This document shows positions 50,550 through 59,015 of a stretch of DNA of 64,000 nucleotides, piece by piece. The DNA lies in NCBI RefSeq assembly GCF_900637055.1, contig NZ_LR134338.1, positions 653,501-717,500 on the forward strand, given 5' to 3'. The translations under genes and the position numbers were made by a program. The notes below the pieces were generated by a model. It was given only the letters and a program-made list of their open reading frames with translations, was not told the origin of the DNA and made no database searches. Position 1 is the stretch's first letter, and the number at the start of each line of letters is the position of its first letter. This DNA is from Brevibacillus brevis. Lineage in GTDB: Bacteria; Bacillota; Bacilli; Brevibacillales; Brevibacillaceae.

Positions 50550-51755
50550 GTGGAATATAAACTCCCAGAAGGAATAGAGCCCCAAAAAAGTAGATGGGGG
50601 TCTGTGATGGAAGTTTTGCTTGTTTCTACCAAGCTCGGTTTGACTTCATTCGGCGGTCCCATCGCGCATCTCGGTTATTTTTACAACGAATACATTCGAC
50701 GTAGAAAATGGATGGATGAGCAAAGCTACGCAGATTTGGTTGCGCTTTGTCAGTTCCTCCCTGGTCCCGCAAGCAGCCAGGTAGGGATCGGAATTGGGAT
50801 CATGCGAGCCGGATTGTGGGGAGGGGTTGCTGCATGGATCGGCTTCACTCTGCCTTCGGTGTTGGCGCTTCTGATATTTGCTTTCACTTTACAAGGTGTT
50901 GACAGTGGCAGTGCTTCTTGGATTCACGGTCTAAAAGTAGTAGCTGTTGCGATTGTTGCTCATGCCGTATGGGGGATGGGACAAAAGCTTGCCCCGGATC
51001 GAACGCGGGTGACGATCGCGATCAGCGCTGCTACCATCACGTTACTGTGGCATTCTGCATGGAGTCAGGTCACAGTCATGATCCTAGCAGGAATAGCAGG
51101 ACTGCTTTTTTTCCGGCAGCAAAAAGCTTCGGAGCTCCCAGAATTTCGTGTGCCGATCAGTCGTGCACTAGCAATTGCCTGCTGGATTGTTTTCTTCGGA
51201 CTTTTGCTTGTGCTGCCCATCCTCCGAGAGAGCACAGGCTTTTCCTTGCTAGCGTTGTTTGAGAGCTTTTACCGTGCGGGCTCACTTGTTTTTGGCGGAG
51301 GTCATGTTGTACTGCCTTTGCTGGAGAGAGAGGTGATCCCGACAGGGTGGGTAACGCAAGAAGCTTTTCTGACGGGCTACGGGGCTACACAAGCGGTACC
51401 AGGGCCATTGTTTACGTTTGCCGCTTATTTGGGAGCAATGATTGCAGGAGGAGTCGGTGCAGTAGTAGCTACGATTGCGATTTTTCTACCGGCCTTTTTA
51501 CTCGTCATCGGCGCATTGCCGTTCTGGAATTCCTTGAGGAGAAATTCCAAAATTCAAGGAGTGCTGGTGGGTGTGAATGCAGCAGTCGTCGGTATTTTAC
51601 TTGCAGCCCTGTACGATCCGATTTGGACGAGTACCATTCTTGCTCCGCCGGATTTTATCGTAGCGGCTATTTTGTTTATCATGCTGGAGCATTGGAAGCT
51701 GCCGCCATGGGTGGTTGTGGTTACGGGGGCTTTGTGCGGTCTGTTGCTGGCTTAG
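50550..51755 (+). CDS. chrA: Chromate transporter, CHR family (long form)
   Basis: GTG 50550 has GGAGGTGAG seven bases upstream; the GTG at 50538 lies within that site. The 401-residue protein has two homologous halves of about six helices each. The N-terminal half carries TSFGGPIAHLGYFYNEYIRR and LCQFLPGPASSQVGIGIGIM, the C-terminal half LVFGGGHVVLPLLEREVIPT and TQAVPGPLFTFAAYLGA. These FGGP/PGP motifs define CHR chromate efflux proteins. No reductase or regulator gene is adjacent. Some CHR members lack chromate activity, so the substrate is by family only. Confidence 0.9.
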   Translation: MEYKLPEGIEPQKSRWGSVMEVLLVSTKLGLTSFGGPIAHLGYFYNEYIRRRKWMDEQSYADLVALCQFLPGPASSQVGIGIGIMRAGLWGGVAAWIGFTLPSVLALLIFAFTLQGVDSGSASWIHGLKVVAVAIVAHAVWGMGQKLAPDRTRVTIAISAATITLLWHSAWSQVTVMILAGIAGLLFFRQQKASELPEFRVPISRALAIACWIVFFGLLLVLPILRESTGFSLLALFESFYRAGSLVFGGGHVVLPLLEREVIPTGWVTQEAFLTGYGATQAVPGPLFTFAAYLGAMIAGGVGAVVATIAIFLPAFLLVIGALPFWNSLRRNSKIQGVLVGVNAAVVGILLAALYDPIWTSTILAPPDFIVAAILFIMLEHWKLPPWVVVVTGALCGLLLA

Positions 51756-51773
51756 ACTGACGCCAGCTTTTTT
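51746..51773 (+). terminator. Terminator overlapping the chrA stop
   Basis: GCTGGC (51746-51751) pairs with GCCAGC (51762-51767), followed by TTTTTT. Confidence 0.7.
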
Positions 51774-51877
51774 ATCATATTGGAAAGTATAAATTCCGTG
51801 GGTCCATACTTTAGATAGGTAGGCAGTCATTATCATCCTAAGTTTTTAAAGGCCTTAAACGAACCAATAAAGCTGGT

Positions 51878-52088
51878 GAGAAGAAAAAGCACAGGGCTCC
51901 TAGACCTTGACAACGCCAACCCAGTCGGAACTTTAAAAAGGGGACCACGCTTGTCGAACACTTCTTCCATGAGAAGCTTCCGCCCGTAGGGTGGCTTTGG
52001 CTCGACGGTCCCCTTTTTAAAGTGGAGACGACCAGTGAATCCCCCAGCTGGCGTGTCAGAGTCGAAGAGACCTGTGCTTTTTCTTCTC
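51878..52088. other. 211-nt long-stem foldback element, possible structured RNA
   Basis: The ends GAGAAGAAAAAGCACAGG (51878-51895) and CCTGTGCTTTTTCTTCTC (52071-52088) pair perfectly over 18 bases. Pairing continues inward: CTC/GAG, GAC/GTC, TGAC/GTCA, ACGCC/GGCGT, GTCG/CGAC and a perfect 16-bp stem CTTTAAAAAGGGGACC (51931-51946) with GGTCCCCTTTTTAAAG (52007-52022). GTCGA/TCGAC then closes a tip with two small hairpins (CTTCT/AGAAG and CCGCCC/GGGTGG). About 70 base pairs in 211 bases cannot be chance. It could be a structured RNA or a MITE-like mobile element. No reverse transcriptase or transposase is nearby. No known RNA class is recognised. Confidence 0.6.
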
Positions 52089-52119
52089 CTCCACTATGTT
52101 GACTCAAACCAAAGAAGGT

Positions 52120-52168
52120 TTGCCAACTATGTTTGTAACCCTTATAATACTGAATGAAAGTTCAGTAT
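52120..52168 (+). promoter_or_regulatory. tetR-MFS promoter with 22-bp palindromic operator
   Basis: TTGCCA (52120-52125), a 17-base spacer and TATAAT (52143-52148) form a strong promoter. ATACTGAA (52147-52154) and TTCAGTAT (52161-52168) are perfect inverted arms around TGAAAG, overlapping the -10 and the transcription start. This is the expected binding site for the TetR protein encoded 28 bases downstream, giving autorepression. Confidence 0.8.
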
Positions 52169-52196
52169 TTCTGGATGGGAAGTTGGTGAAGGACCA

Positions 52197-52796
52197 TTGA
52201 ATAAAAAGAAGCAGCAAACGGAGCAGACAAAGAAGAAGATAGCGGATGCATCCAGGATTTTATTTATGCAAAAAGGCTACAAGGCCACATCCATAGAAGA
52301 TATCGTGAAAGCTACTGGATACAGCGGCGGTAACATTTATTATCATTTCAAGAGCAAGGAAGGGCTATTTTTACATCTGATTGAAGCTTGGAACAGCGAA
52401 TGGGAAGAGAAATGGCTGACCAAAGAACAGCTCTACACGACTTCGATCGATAAATTGTATGGAATGGCTGAACATTTTGCGACCGATTTTATGAACCATC
52501 CGCTGACCAAGGCTGCTGATGAATTTTTCGACATGTCGGATAAGCCTTCGGATGTGGAGGAGCGCATCAACGAAATGATCCAAGGTTATATTGACTTTAA
52601 TCAACAGCTGCTCCAGAAGGGGATTGATAACGGCGAATTTGAAATGACGAATGTAACCGGAGTCGCCATTATCCTGGACAGCCTGATGTTTGGTTTAAAT
52701 CAACACTCGCGGCGAATGGAACGAGAGGAAGCGCTGGCAACTTTTCGGTTAGCGATGGATGTGTTTTTATTTGGCATTGTCAAACCGTCCCGCTAG
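52197..52796 (+). CDS. TetR family repressor of the efflux pair
   Basis: TTG start behind GGTGAAGGACCA. The 199-residue protein has the N-terminal TetR helix-turn-helix: ADASRILFMQKGYKATSIED, then IVKATGYSGGNIYYHFKSKE. The C-terminal helices form the ligand and dimer domain. The MFS gene follows 65 bases downstream without a terminator, so the two share the promoter at 52120 and its palindromic operator. It probably senses a drug-like compound and controls export by the MFS protein. Confidence 0.9.
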   Translation: MNKKKQQTEQTKKKIADASRILFMQKGYKATSIEDIVKATGYSGGNIYYHFKSKEGLFLHLIEAWNSEWEEKWLTKEQLYTTSIDKLYGMAEHFATDFMNHPLTKAADEFFDMSDKPSDVEERINEMIQGYIDFNQQLLQKGIDNGEFEMTNVTGVAIILDSLMFGLNQHSRRMEREEALATFRLAMDVFLFGIVKPSR

Positions 52797-52861
52797 CTTT
52801 TTTTACACGATTATCTAGAATGGATATTCAGTGTTTTGGTACTAGATTGGAGGAATCGTAA

Positions 52862-54091
52862 ATGGCATTATTATTAAAAAATCAGGGAGCCCTACTGATT
52901 CTGATGTTCAATATTTTCCTTGTCTTTACGGGGATCGGGCTTGTTATACCGATTATGCCAAAGTACATGGAGAGTTTGGGAATTACTGGGGGGACAATCG
53001 GCCTGTTAGTTGCAGCCTTTTCGCTGACGCAGCTTCTTTTTTCCCCAATTGCCGGGCGATGGGCCGATTCATTCGGAAGAAAAAAGATCATTGTGATTGG
53101 CTTGGTCGTGTTTGCTATCTCAGAAAGGATGTTCGGTATAGCGAATTCTCCGGTCCTGCTGTTTGTTTCTAGGTTGTTAGGCGGTATTAGTGCCGCACTG
53201 ATTATGCCGGCTGTAATGGCTTACTCAGCAGATATTACAACGAATGAAGAACGAGCGGCCGGGATGGGGTATATTACGGCAGCCATTACGACTGGTTTTA
53301 TTATCGGTCCAGGCATAGGAGGATACATTGCTGAATTTGGTATTCGCGCACCTTTCTATACCGCGGGAATTGCAGGACTGATTGCTGCATGCATCACGTT
53401 GTTCATCCTCAAGGAATCGAAACCGTCGGAAGAAGCATTATCTGACTCACATTCTAGTGAAAAACAACGAAGCAGTCTTCTTTCCCAGTTAATGTACTCC
53501 TATCGAGAGCCTTATTTTTTCAGTTTGATCATTGTGTTTGTCATGTCTTTCGGACTGGCTAATTTTGAAACGGTCTTTTCATTGTTTGTCGACCATAAGT
53601 TTGGATTTGAGCCGAAAGATATCGCGTTTATCATTACATTCGGGTCAATAGCAGGCGCAGTGGTCCAGCTTACTGCCTTTAGCTGGATCATGAATCGCTT
53701 TGGCGAGAAAAAGGTCATTTCGGTCTGTCTGCTCTTTGCTGGCTTGTTTATTGTTCTGACGCTGTTTGTTCACGGATTTTGGATGATTTTTGCGGTTACC
53801 TTTATCGTATTTCTGGCGATCGATATTTTGCGACCGGCCATCAGTACCCAAATGTCGATGCTTGCAAAGGATCAACAGGGGTATGTTGCTGGCCTTAACT
53901 CAGCCTTTACCAGTCTTGGGAATATTGCAGGTCCGATCGTAGCTGGATTTTTATTCGATATAGATATTAACTATCCGTATGCGCTAGCGTGTATGATTTT
54001 GCTTATCTGTTTCGTCTTATCGCTAGGAGTGAAAAACCGCAACCTGAAGGATGCCAATGCGGCTTCCAGTCAAGCGTCCATTCATGGATGA
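52862..54091 (+). CDS. MFS drug efflux transporter (Bmr/NorA type)
   Basis: The 409-residue protein has twelve predicted membrane helices. Motif A of the DHA1 family is LFSPIAGRWADSFGRKK and motif C is TGFIIGPGIGGYIAEFG. These place it with proton-antiport multidrug exporters such as Bmr, Blt and NorA. GGAGGAATCGTAA-type spacing precedes ATG. Cotranscribed with the TetR gene upstream. Confidence 0.9.
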   Translation: MALLLKNQGALLILMFNIFLVFTGIGLVIPIMPKYMESLGITGGTIGLLVAAFSLTQLLFSPIAGRWADSFGRKKIIVIGLVVFAISERMFGIANSPVLLFVSRLLGGISAALIMPAVMAYSADITTNEERAAGMGYITAAITTGFIIGPGIGGYIAEFGIRAPFYTAGIAGLIAACITLFILKESKPSEEALSDSHSSEKQRSSLLSQLMYSYREPYFFSLIIVFVMSFGLANFETVFSLFVDHKFGFEPKDIAFIITFGSIAGAVVQLTAFSWIMNRFGEKKVISVCLLFAGLFIVLTLFVHGFWMIFAVTFIVFLAIDILRPAISTQMSMLAKDQQGYVAGLNSAFTSLGNIAGPIVAGFLFDIDINYPYALACMILLICFVLSLGVKNRNLKDANAASSQASIHG

Positions 54092-54121
54092 TAAAGTGAA
54101 AGGGATACGATAGCTGAATAA

Positions 54122-54171
54122 AACAGCGGCGAGTCTAAGACTTTATGTTCAGGTCTTAGCTCGCCGCTGTT
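54122..54171 (+). terminator. Strong hairpin after the MFS gene
   Basis: AACAGCGGCGAG pairs perfectly with CTCGCCGCTGTT, with an AAGAC/GTCTT inner stem. No T-run follows (CCATTATTC), so it may stabilise the 3' end more than terminate. Confidence 0.55.
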
Positions 54172-54283
54172 CCATTATTCGGGTAAATAAATCTTTCATG
54201 ATTACTTAATAGAGATAGGAATAGAAATTTACATCATTCATTTATAGTGAAAACGGTAAGCCATACTTTAAGGAGTGAAGCAA

Positions 54284-55357
54284 ATGATGAGAAACAAAGT
54301 AATGATAGCAACTGCTGCCCTTATGGTGTGTGTAGCACCAATTGCTTCTGCCGCTGGCAATCCTCACTGGTCAAAAACCTCTCCAAAAGAGTTCGATCTT
54401 CAAGCTCACCGCGGCGGACTCGGGCTCACGGTAGAGTCCACATTGGCGTCGTTTTCCCATGCCCTTGAATTAGGGGTGAGCACGCTCGAGCTCGACGTGC
54501 AAATCACGGAGGACAAGCAGGCAGTGATTACGCATGACCGCAAGATTTCGGGTGCCAAGTGCCGAGACACAGGCCCACTTTTCGCTGGTGATCCTGAGTA
54601 TCCGTACGTTGGCAAGTACATAAAGGACCTCACTCTCGACCAAGTACGCACGCTGGACTGTGGCACACAGACATTGCCGCAATACCCAGAGCAGCGTCCA
54701 AGCCCAGGTGCCGGGATGCCGCTGTTGAGTGATGTATTTGATCTCGTCAAAGACTACAAGGCCAATCATGTGTGGATGAATATCGAGACGAAGGTAGAGG
54801 CGGGAGCACCAGAGCAAACCGCTCCGCGTGAAGATTTCGTGCAGATCGTCGCTCGCGAAGTCCGCGATGCCGGGATGCTTGATCGGGTATCGATCCAAAG
54901 CTTTGACTGGGGGGCGCTTATGCGCATGAAAGAGGTTGAGCCGCGCTTGCCGATTGTGGCACTGACGAACGGTGCGCAATTCTTGCAGCCAGGTCAACCG
55001 GGAGCTTCACCGTGGTTGGGCGGAATCGACATTGACGACTTTGGAGGAGACCTCGTGGCGGCGGCACACTCGTTCGGTGCAGATGCCATCTCCCCCGTGC
55101 ATGGCTCTCCACAGAACGGCAAATTCACCGACGAGAATTACGTGCCCTATGTCACGAAGAAAATGGTAGAAGACGCGCACAAGGTCGGGATGAAGGTAAT
55201 TCCGTGGACGGTCAATGACGCACCTACGATGAACAAACTGATCGACGATGGCGTAGACGGGATCATTACGGATTACCCGGACCGACTGCGAGAGGTCATG
55301 GAGCAGCGTGGTCTGAAGCAACCGAAGAGCTACAAGACCCCAAAAATAGAGAAGTAG
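54284..55357 (+). CDS. Secreted glycerophosphodiester phosphodiesterase
   Basis: ATG 54284 has AAGGAG eight bases upstream; the GTG at 54275 lies inside that site. The 357-residue protein begins with a signal peptide cleaved near PIASA-AG. GDPD residues are visible: LQAHRGGLGLTVESTLASF and LELDVQITEDKQAVITHD hold the catalytic His/Glu/Asp/His, with MNIETK, and IPWTVNDAPTMNKLIDDGVD near the end. It releases glycerol-3-phosphate from glycerophosphodiesters, for phosphate or lipid recycling or teichoic acid turnover. Confidence 0.9.
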   Translation: MMRNKVMIATAALMVCVAPIASAAGNPHWSKTSPKEFDLQAHRGGLGLTVESTLASFSHALELGVSTLELDVQITEDKQAVITHDRKISGAKCRDTGPLFAGDPEYPYVGKYIKDLTLDQVRTLDCGTQTLPQYPEQRPSPGAGMPLLSDVFDLVKDYKANHVWMNIETKVEAGAPEQTAPREDFVQIVAREVRDAGMLDRVSIQSFDWGALMRMKEVEPRLPIVALTNGAQFLQPGQPGASPWLGGIDIDDFGGDLVAAAHSFGADAISPVHGSPQNGKFTDENYVPYVTKKMVEDAHKVGMKVIPWTVNDAPTMNKLIDDGVDGIITDYPDRLREVMEQRGLKQPKSYKTPKIEK

Positions 55358-55359
55358 TA

Positions 55360-55392
55360 AGAAGACCAGTCCATTCGGGCTGGTCTCTTCTT
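55360..55392. terminator. Bidirectional terminator between convergent genes
   Basis: AGACCAG pairs with CTGGTCT; GAAG and CTTCTT extend the stem. It sits between the phosphodiesterase and oxalate decarboxylase-like genes. Confidence 0.65.
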
Positions 55393-55396
55393 GTAG

Positions 55397-56575
55397 TCAC
55401 GGGACATAGCCATATCCAGGATATTTGACGACAGGCCATTTATCCTTGCGCAAAGCATCCAGCAATTCAGGACCTATACACAAGTTGGAAGCGACGAGTT
55501 CATGCGGGGTGAGCGCCATCCATTGATTCAGCGAAACGTCGACAAAGTGGTCACTCTTGAACATTTCCAAAAACCACACCGTTTCGGTCCCGGTATTTTG
55601 GATGTAATGCCCCGTTGCAAAAGGAACGTAACCGACGTCACCTGCTTGGTAGTCAAAAGTTCGGGCGTTTCCGTTTCCGGTAAAAACGGTCATCCGCGCT
55701 TGGCCTGAAATGTAATATTGCCACTCGTCATTATTGGGATGCCAATGCAGCTCTCTCATGGCACCGGGACGTAACTCTACGAGTGCTGCCGCGATTGTCT
55801 TCGAGATCGGAAAGTTGCGGGAATCGACGATTCGCACGCTGCCTCCAGGTGTAATGAGAGGGCGTTGGGCGAGTAAACGATGGGAAAAAGGGAGGGGGAC
55901 GGTTCCGTACGGAGATTCTACTTCATCTGCTTCAATGGAACCAGGAACCTCGTCCTGATATATGTACACTTGCTTGCAGGGAATATCGGCAAAAGCTGAT
56001 TCAGGCACACCGAAATTCGCGGAAAGCACATCTGGTGGCGTATGAGCAAACCAATCAGAGATCGATAGTGTATTCAGATCGGAAAAATGCCCATCGTCGA
56101 AAACGAGCAAAAACTCGCAGCCTTCCTCAAGTCCCTGAATCGAGTGGGGGATGCCGGGAGGGAAATACCATAGATCGCCTTTGCCGATATCTGCGATAAA
56201 ATTACGTCCGCGTTGGTCAACGGATGTAATTCGTGCACGGCCGAGCAGCATGTAGGCCCATTCCGCCTGCTGATGCCAGTGCAGCTCGCGCACACCGCCT
56301 GGCGTCAGGCTCATGTTTACACCCGCAAGTGTAGTGGCGATTGGCAGCTCGCGTATGGTGACTTCACGGGACCACCCGCCATGATTTAATGTCATAAACG
56401 CATCTGAGAAGGAAAATTTCAGATTGGGCAGCAAGCCCGCATCTGTGACGGGAGGAACTAGCATATTCGGATTTTGCCGATCACGCATGACGTTCCGTGG
56501 ACCGAGATCGACCCATCCGGTCCCGTCACTTCTCATCGGCTGAGGAATTTGATTCCCTTTGTCTGGCGGATTCAT
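55397..56575 (-). CDS. Bicupin oxalate decarboxylase-like enzyme
   Basis: ATG 56575 has AAGGAGG ten bases upstream and gives 392 residues, close to OxdC (385). Both cupins carry manganese ligands: [17 protein letters not shown] with PPGIPHSIQ, and [18 protein letters not shown] with FATGHYIQN. Oxalate decarboxylase converts oxalate to formate and CO2. The N-terminal lid loop, SENS in OxdC with catalytic Glu162, reads SDLN here ([16 protein letters not shown]), so the lid glutamate is replaced by aspartate. This may change activity. No signal peptide. Confidence 0.85.
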   Translation of the reverse strand: MNPPDKGNQIPQPMRSDGTGWVDLGPRNVMRDRQNPNMLVPPVTDAGLLPNLKFSFSDAFMTLNHGGWSREVTIRELPIATTLAGVNMSLTPGGVRELHWHQQAEWAYMLLGRARITSVDQRGRNFIADIGKGDLWYFPPGIPHSIQGLEEGCEFLLVFDDGHFSDLNTLSISDWFAHTPPDVLSANFGVPESAFADIPCKQVYIYQDEVPGSIEADEVESPYGTVPLPFSHRLLAQRPLITPGGSVRIVDSRNFPISKTIAAALVELRPGAMRELHWHPNNDEWQYYISGQARMTVFTGNGNARTFDYQAGDVGYVPFATGHYIQNTGTETVWFLEMFKSDHFVDVSLNQWMALTPHELVASNLCIGPELLDALRKDKWPVVKYPGYGYVP

Positions 56576-56756
56576 TCGGGGGCAACCTCCTTCATCCTTG
56601 GACAGGCATAGGTTTTGTCGTACTTCATCCACTAAACATGCCTATGCATCAGCTTGCCCGTTATGCAAACATCAAAGCCGTTCTACCGTTTCTATGGGTG
56701 ATTTTGTATAATTTTAGGAGTGATTTACAAATAGACAATTTTAGGATGGGTTAAAG

Positions 56757-57512
56757 ATGAATAAGATTCCGAATGAGCAATGGCTAGCACGATATGAACA
56801 AAATAAACAGAAGTTAGCGCCCCTTGTTGATTTACACACCTATTTCACATCAACGGAGATCAGTGGGAAACCAATCAACTTGCTTTCATTGGGAGAAATA
56901 ACGATTCCCACTGGAGACATCATGGTTCGTGATCCGCTTGTGTATCTGGAGAAAAATAGTGCCCCGTATTTTCAAAAAGTCCCTACAGGAACCTTCCCAT
57001 TAACCGTTTGTGTGGTAACTGTCGAAGAAGACCATTACCGGTATGCAGCTGCTAAGGTAGAGTTTACAGATAAAACTCCCCAAAAATTTACGGAAGCCCT
57101 CATTGGAGACGAGGATCTCGAAAATCTAGAGGAAGGTGAATATTTTGGCTTTAATGTGGATGCAGGCCTTGCTACTGTGGTAGATGTCAAAACGAGAGAT
57201 GCTTATCTGGAATTTTATGATAGGTGGAAAAAAGAGAATCCAGAGGGCAATATTTATGATGATTATTTTGCTGATGTTTTCGCACAAAGTTACAAAGACC
57301 ATCCAAAATACCAAAGAAGCGCTGGAGACTATATAAACTGGACGATACCAGGCACCGATTTATCGATTCCGATGATTCAGACGGGATTTGGAGACGGAGC
57401 CTATCCTGTTTATTTTGGGTTGGATGAAAATGATCAAATATGCCAGCTGGTGATTCAATTTATTTACATTGAATTTGCATTTGGTGAGGATGACAGCGAA
57501 GACGAAAGCTAG
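56757..57512 (+). CDS. DUF4241 family protein, 251 aa
   Basis: This cytoplasmic acidic protein has the DUF4241 layout: GEITIPTGDIMVRDPLVYLE, then VPTGTFPLTVCVVTVEEDHY, and a C-terminal GFGDGAYPVYFGLDENDQIC. The C-terminus ends in a run of Asp/Glu. The family has no established biochemical function; it is widespread in bacteria and sometimes found near toxins. A GGATGGGTTAAAG sequence precedes ATG. Monocistronic; neighbours give no clue. Confidence 0.8.
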   Translation: MNKIPNEQWLARYEQNKQKLAPLVDLHTYFTSTEISGKPINLLSLGEITIPTGDIMVRDPLVYLEKNSAPYFQKVPTGTFPLTVCVVTVEEDHYRYAAAKVEFTDKTPQKFTEALIGDEDLENLEEGEYFGFNVDAGLATVVDVKTRDAYLEFYDRWKKENPEGNIYDDYFADVFAQSYKDHPKYQRSAGDYINWTIPGTDLSIPMIQTGFGDGAYPVYFGLDENDQICQLVIQFIYIEFAFGEDDSEDES

Positions 57513-57524
57513 CAGATAAGCCTC

Positions 57525-58088
57525 TCACCAATCATTTTTGGAAACGGTGCCTCGATTATCTTTCTTTGGAAAGAGAAAATAGCTGGCTGTAATCAACAGA
57601 TCAATCCCCAGAACAACGGTCCATAGCCGGAGAATATGCCACAAAGAAGCAGTTCGTTCCGCATCATCGATAAAGTAGATGGTCCCTGCTAAGAGAGCCG
57701 CCCCAATTACATAGGAGAAGAGATGTCTAAACCAGCTTTTTGCGTAATGCTTGGCATACTCCATGCCGTATAACTTGGGTTTAGGCGTACCTTGCTTTGT
57801 GACGTACTGCTGAAATTTTTCATCCGCCCATTGAATCATGCTTTTCCCAAACGCAAGCGATACCCCGATATAAACAGCAGCCAGCGCATGAGGAATCGTA
57901 GCGGTAGCCCCACGATACAAATCCAAGCTCGTAACGATGAGCAAAACTACATCAACAACAGGCGTCAGGGCGAGAAGAAAAAGCCCGGCCTTTTTTTGTT
58001 TGAGCACGTACCTTGTGAAAAGGCCAAGTACAATGACCACCCAAAATGCAATTTCGCATGTGACAATCATCCATGCAACAAAATTCAC
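57525..58088 (-). CDS. ymcC: YmcC-like integral membrane protein
   Basis: The 187-residue protein has about five hydrophobic helices and matches YmcC in size and layout. GTG start at 58088 with GGGG ten bases upstream is weak but best. In Bacillus subtilis ymcC is the neighbour of pksA; the same pairing occurs here with a divergent PksA-like regulator. A promoter with -35 overlapping an operator copy drives it. Function unknown; control by the TetR protein suggests an envelope or efflux-related role. Confidence 0.75.
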   Translation of the reverse strand: MNFVAWMIVTCEIAFWVVIVLGLFTRYVLKQKKAGLFLLALTPVVDVVLLIVTSLDLYRGATATIPHALAAVYIGVSLAFGKSMIQWADEKFQQYVTKQGTPKPKLYGMEYAKHYAKSWFRHLFSYVIGAALLAGTIYFIDDAERTASLWHILRLWTVVLGIDLLITASYFLFPKKDNRGTVSKNDW

Positions 58089-58140
58089 TAGTATAGGTCC
58101 CCTTTTCGGAAGTTTCTTCTCCTATATGAGAAGTTTTTGT

Positions 58141-58248
58141 AATACAGTTGTGCTAACAAAAAGAATTTTATCATCGATTTTAAAATAATACAACTGTACC
58201 ATTAAGGTTGCTTGTCCCTTGCCAATCTTGTTAAAATACAACTATGCC
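58141..58248. promoter_or_regulatory. Divergent ymcC/pksA promoters with three operator copies
   Basis: The core ACAACTGTA occurs at 58187-58200 (AATACAACTGTACC), inverted at 58141-58153, and as AAATACAACTATGCC at 58234-58248. For ymcC (minus) -35 TTGTAT (58188-58193) and -10 TAAAAT (58165-58170) are 17 bases apart, with the first operator over the -35. For pksA (plus) TTGCTT (58208-58213), an 18-base spacer and TAAAAT (58232-58237) place the start of transcription near the ATG at 58244. The third copy overlaps it. Both genes should be repressed by the PksA-like protein. Confidence 0.7.
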
Positions 58249-58831
58249 AAAAATAATCGATCATGAGAAAAGAAGAGAACAAATAGCAGAAGCAACGTGG
58301 CGTGTCATTGTCGAGCAAGGAATGGAGGGGGCAACGGTAAGGGGCATTGCAAAAGAAGCGGGACTTTCATTAGGTGCACTGCGACATTACTTTGCAACAC
58401 AGGATGAACTGCTGATGTATGCCATGCAGCTCGTAAAAGAGAGGGCGACAGCTCGAATTGCCGAAATCGCCGCCAATGAAGAATGGGCGCCAAAAGAGAA
58501 AATCACCAAAATCTTTTTGGAGCTTCTCCCTACGAATCAAGAAAAGATGGTCGAAATGGAAGTATGGTTTGCTTTTACCGTGTACTTCCGACACAAGAAA
58601 GAAGGCTTTGACGCACAGCATGACGGGATCTATGCCGGCGTCCGCAAGCTGTTGGACTCTGCTGATCAACTGAATTTATTACGCAAAGAGCTGGACAAAG
58701 AGATGGAAGCAGAGAAGCTCTATGCCGTCATCGATGGTCTGGCACTGCATGCCTATCTCGAGCCAGAGCGTGTCAATGGGGAACGGATCACGAAAGTGCT
58801 GGAGCATCATCTTGCATCCTTGTTTCATTAA
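58244..58831 (+). CDS. pksA: PksA-like TetR family regulator
   Basis: The 195-residue protein has the TetR helix-turn-helix TVRGIAKEAGLSLGALRHYF with preceding MPKIIDHEKRREQIAEATWR, closely following the PksA N-terminus as remembered. The C-terminal part is TetR_C_6/BetI-like. No ribosome binding site precedes ATG 58244, and the -10 hexamer ends six bases before it, so the mRNA is likely leaderless. It should repress itself and ymcC. In B. subtilis PksA lies before the bacillaene genes, but no polyketide genes are seen here. Confidence 0.8.
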   Translation: MPKIIDHEKRREQIAEATWRVIVEQGMEGATVRGIAKEAGLSLGALRHYFATQDELLMYAMQLVKERATARIAEIAANEEWAPKEKITKIFLELLPTNQEKMVEMEVWFAFTVYFRHKKEGFDAQHDGIYAGVRKLLDSADQLNLLRKELDKEMEAEKLYAVIDGLALHAYLEPERVNGERITKVLEHHLASLFH

Positions 58832-58913
58832 CTTGCTTTACAGTTCTTTTAAGGAAAAGACGGTCCATTTTTCATACAAGATAAGAAACACATACAAGCA
58901 CTCCCATAAAGAA

Positions 58914-58955
58914 AAGCAATCGGATCAAGGGAAGGTTGATCTGATTGCTTTTTTT
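58914..58955 (+). terminator. Terminator of the PksA-like gene
   Basis: AAGCAATCGGATCAA pairs with TTGATCTGATTGCTT (one mismatch) and is followed by TTTTT. Bases 58956-59304 hold only the small ORF at 59016 and AT-rich sequence. Confidence 0.8.
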
Positions 58956-59015
58956 CGTCGGCACGCAGATGGGAACGAACAAGATTCTTCTCATAGCGAT
59001 TTTTAGAAATAGCTT

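Noticed and set aside
52007..52022. Intrinsic terminator for chrA or tetR within the foldback
   Set aside because: The T-run is inside the stem, not after it, and chrA already has a terminator at 51746-51773.
51878..52088. Retron msr-msd interpretation of the foldback
   Set aside because: Retrons need a reverse transcriptase gene close by; the next genes are TetR and MFS.
51838..52107. 89-codon minus-strand frame across the foldback element
   Set aside because: The bases are explained by extensive self-pairing; the peptide is not protein-like and has no start signal.
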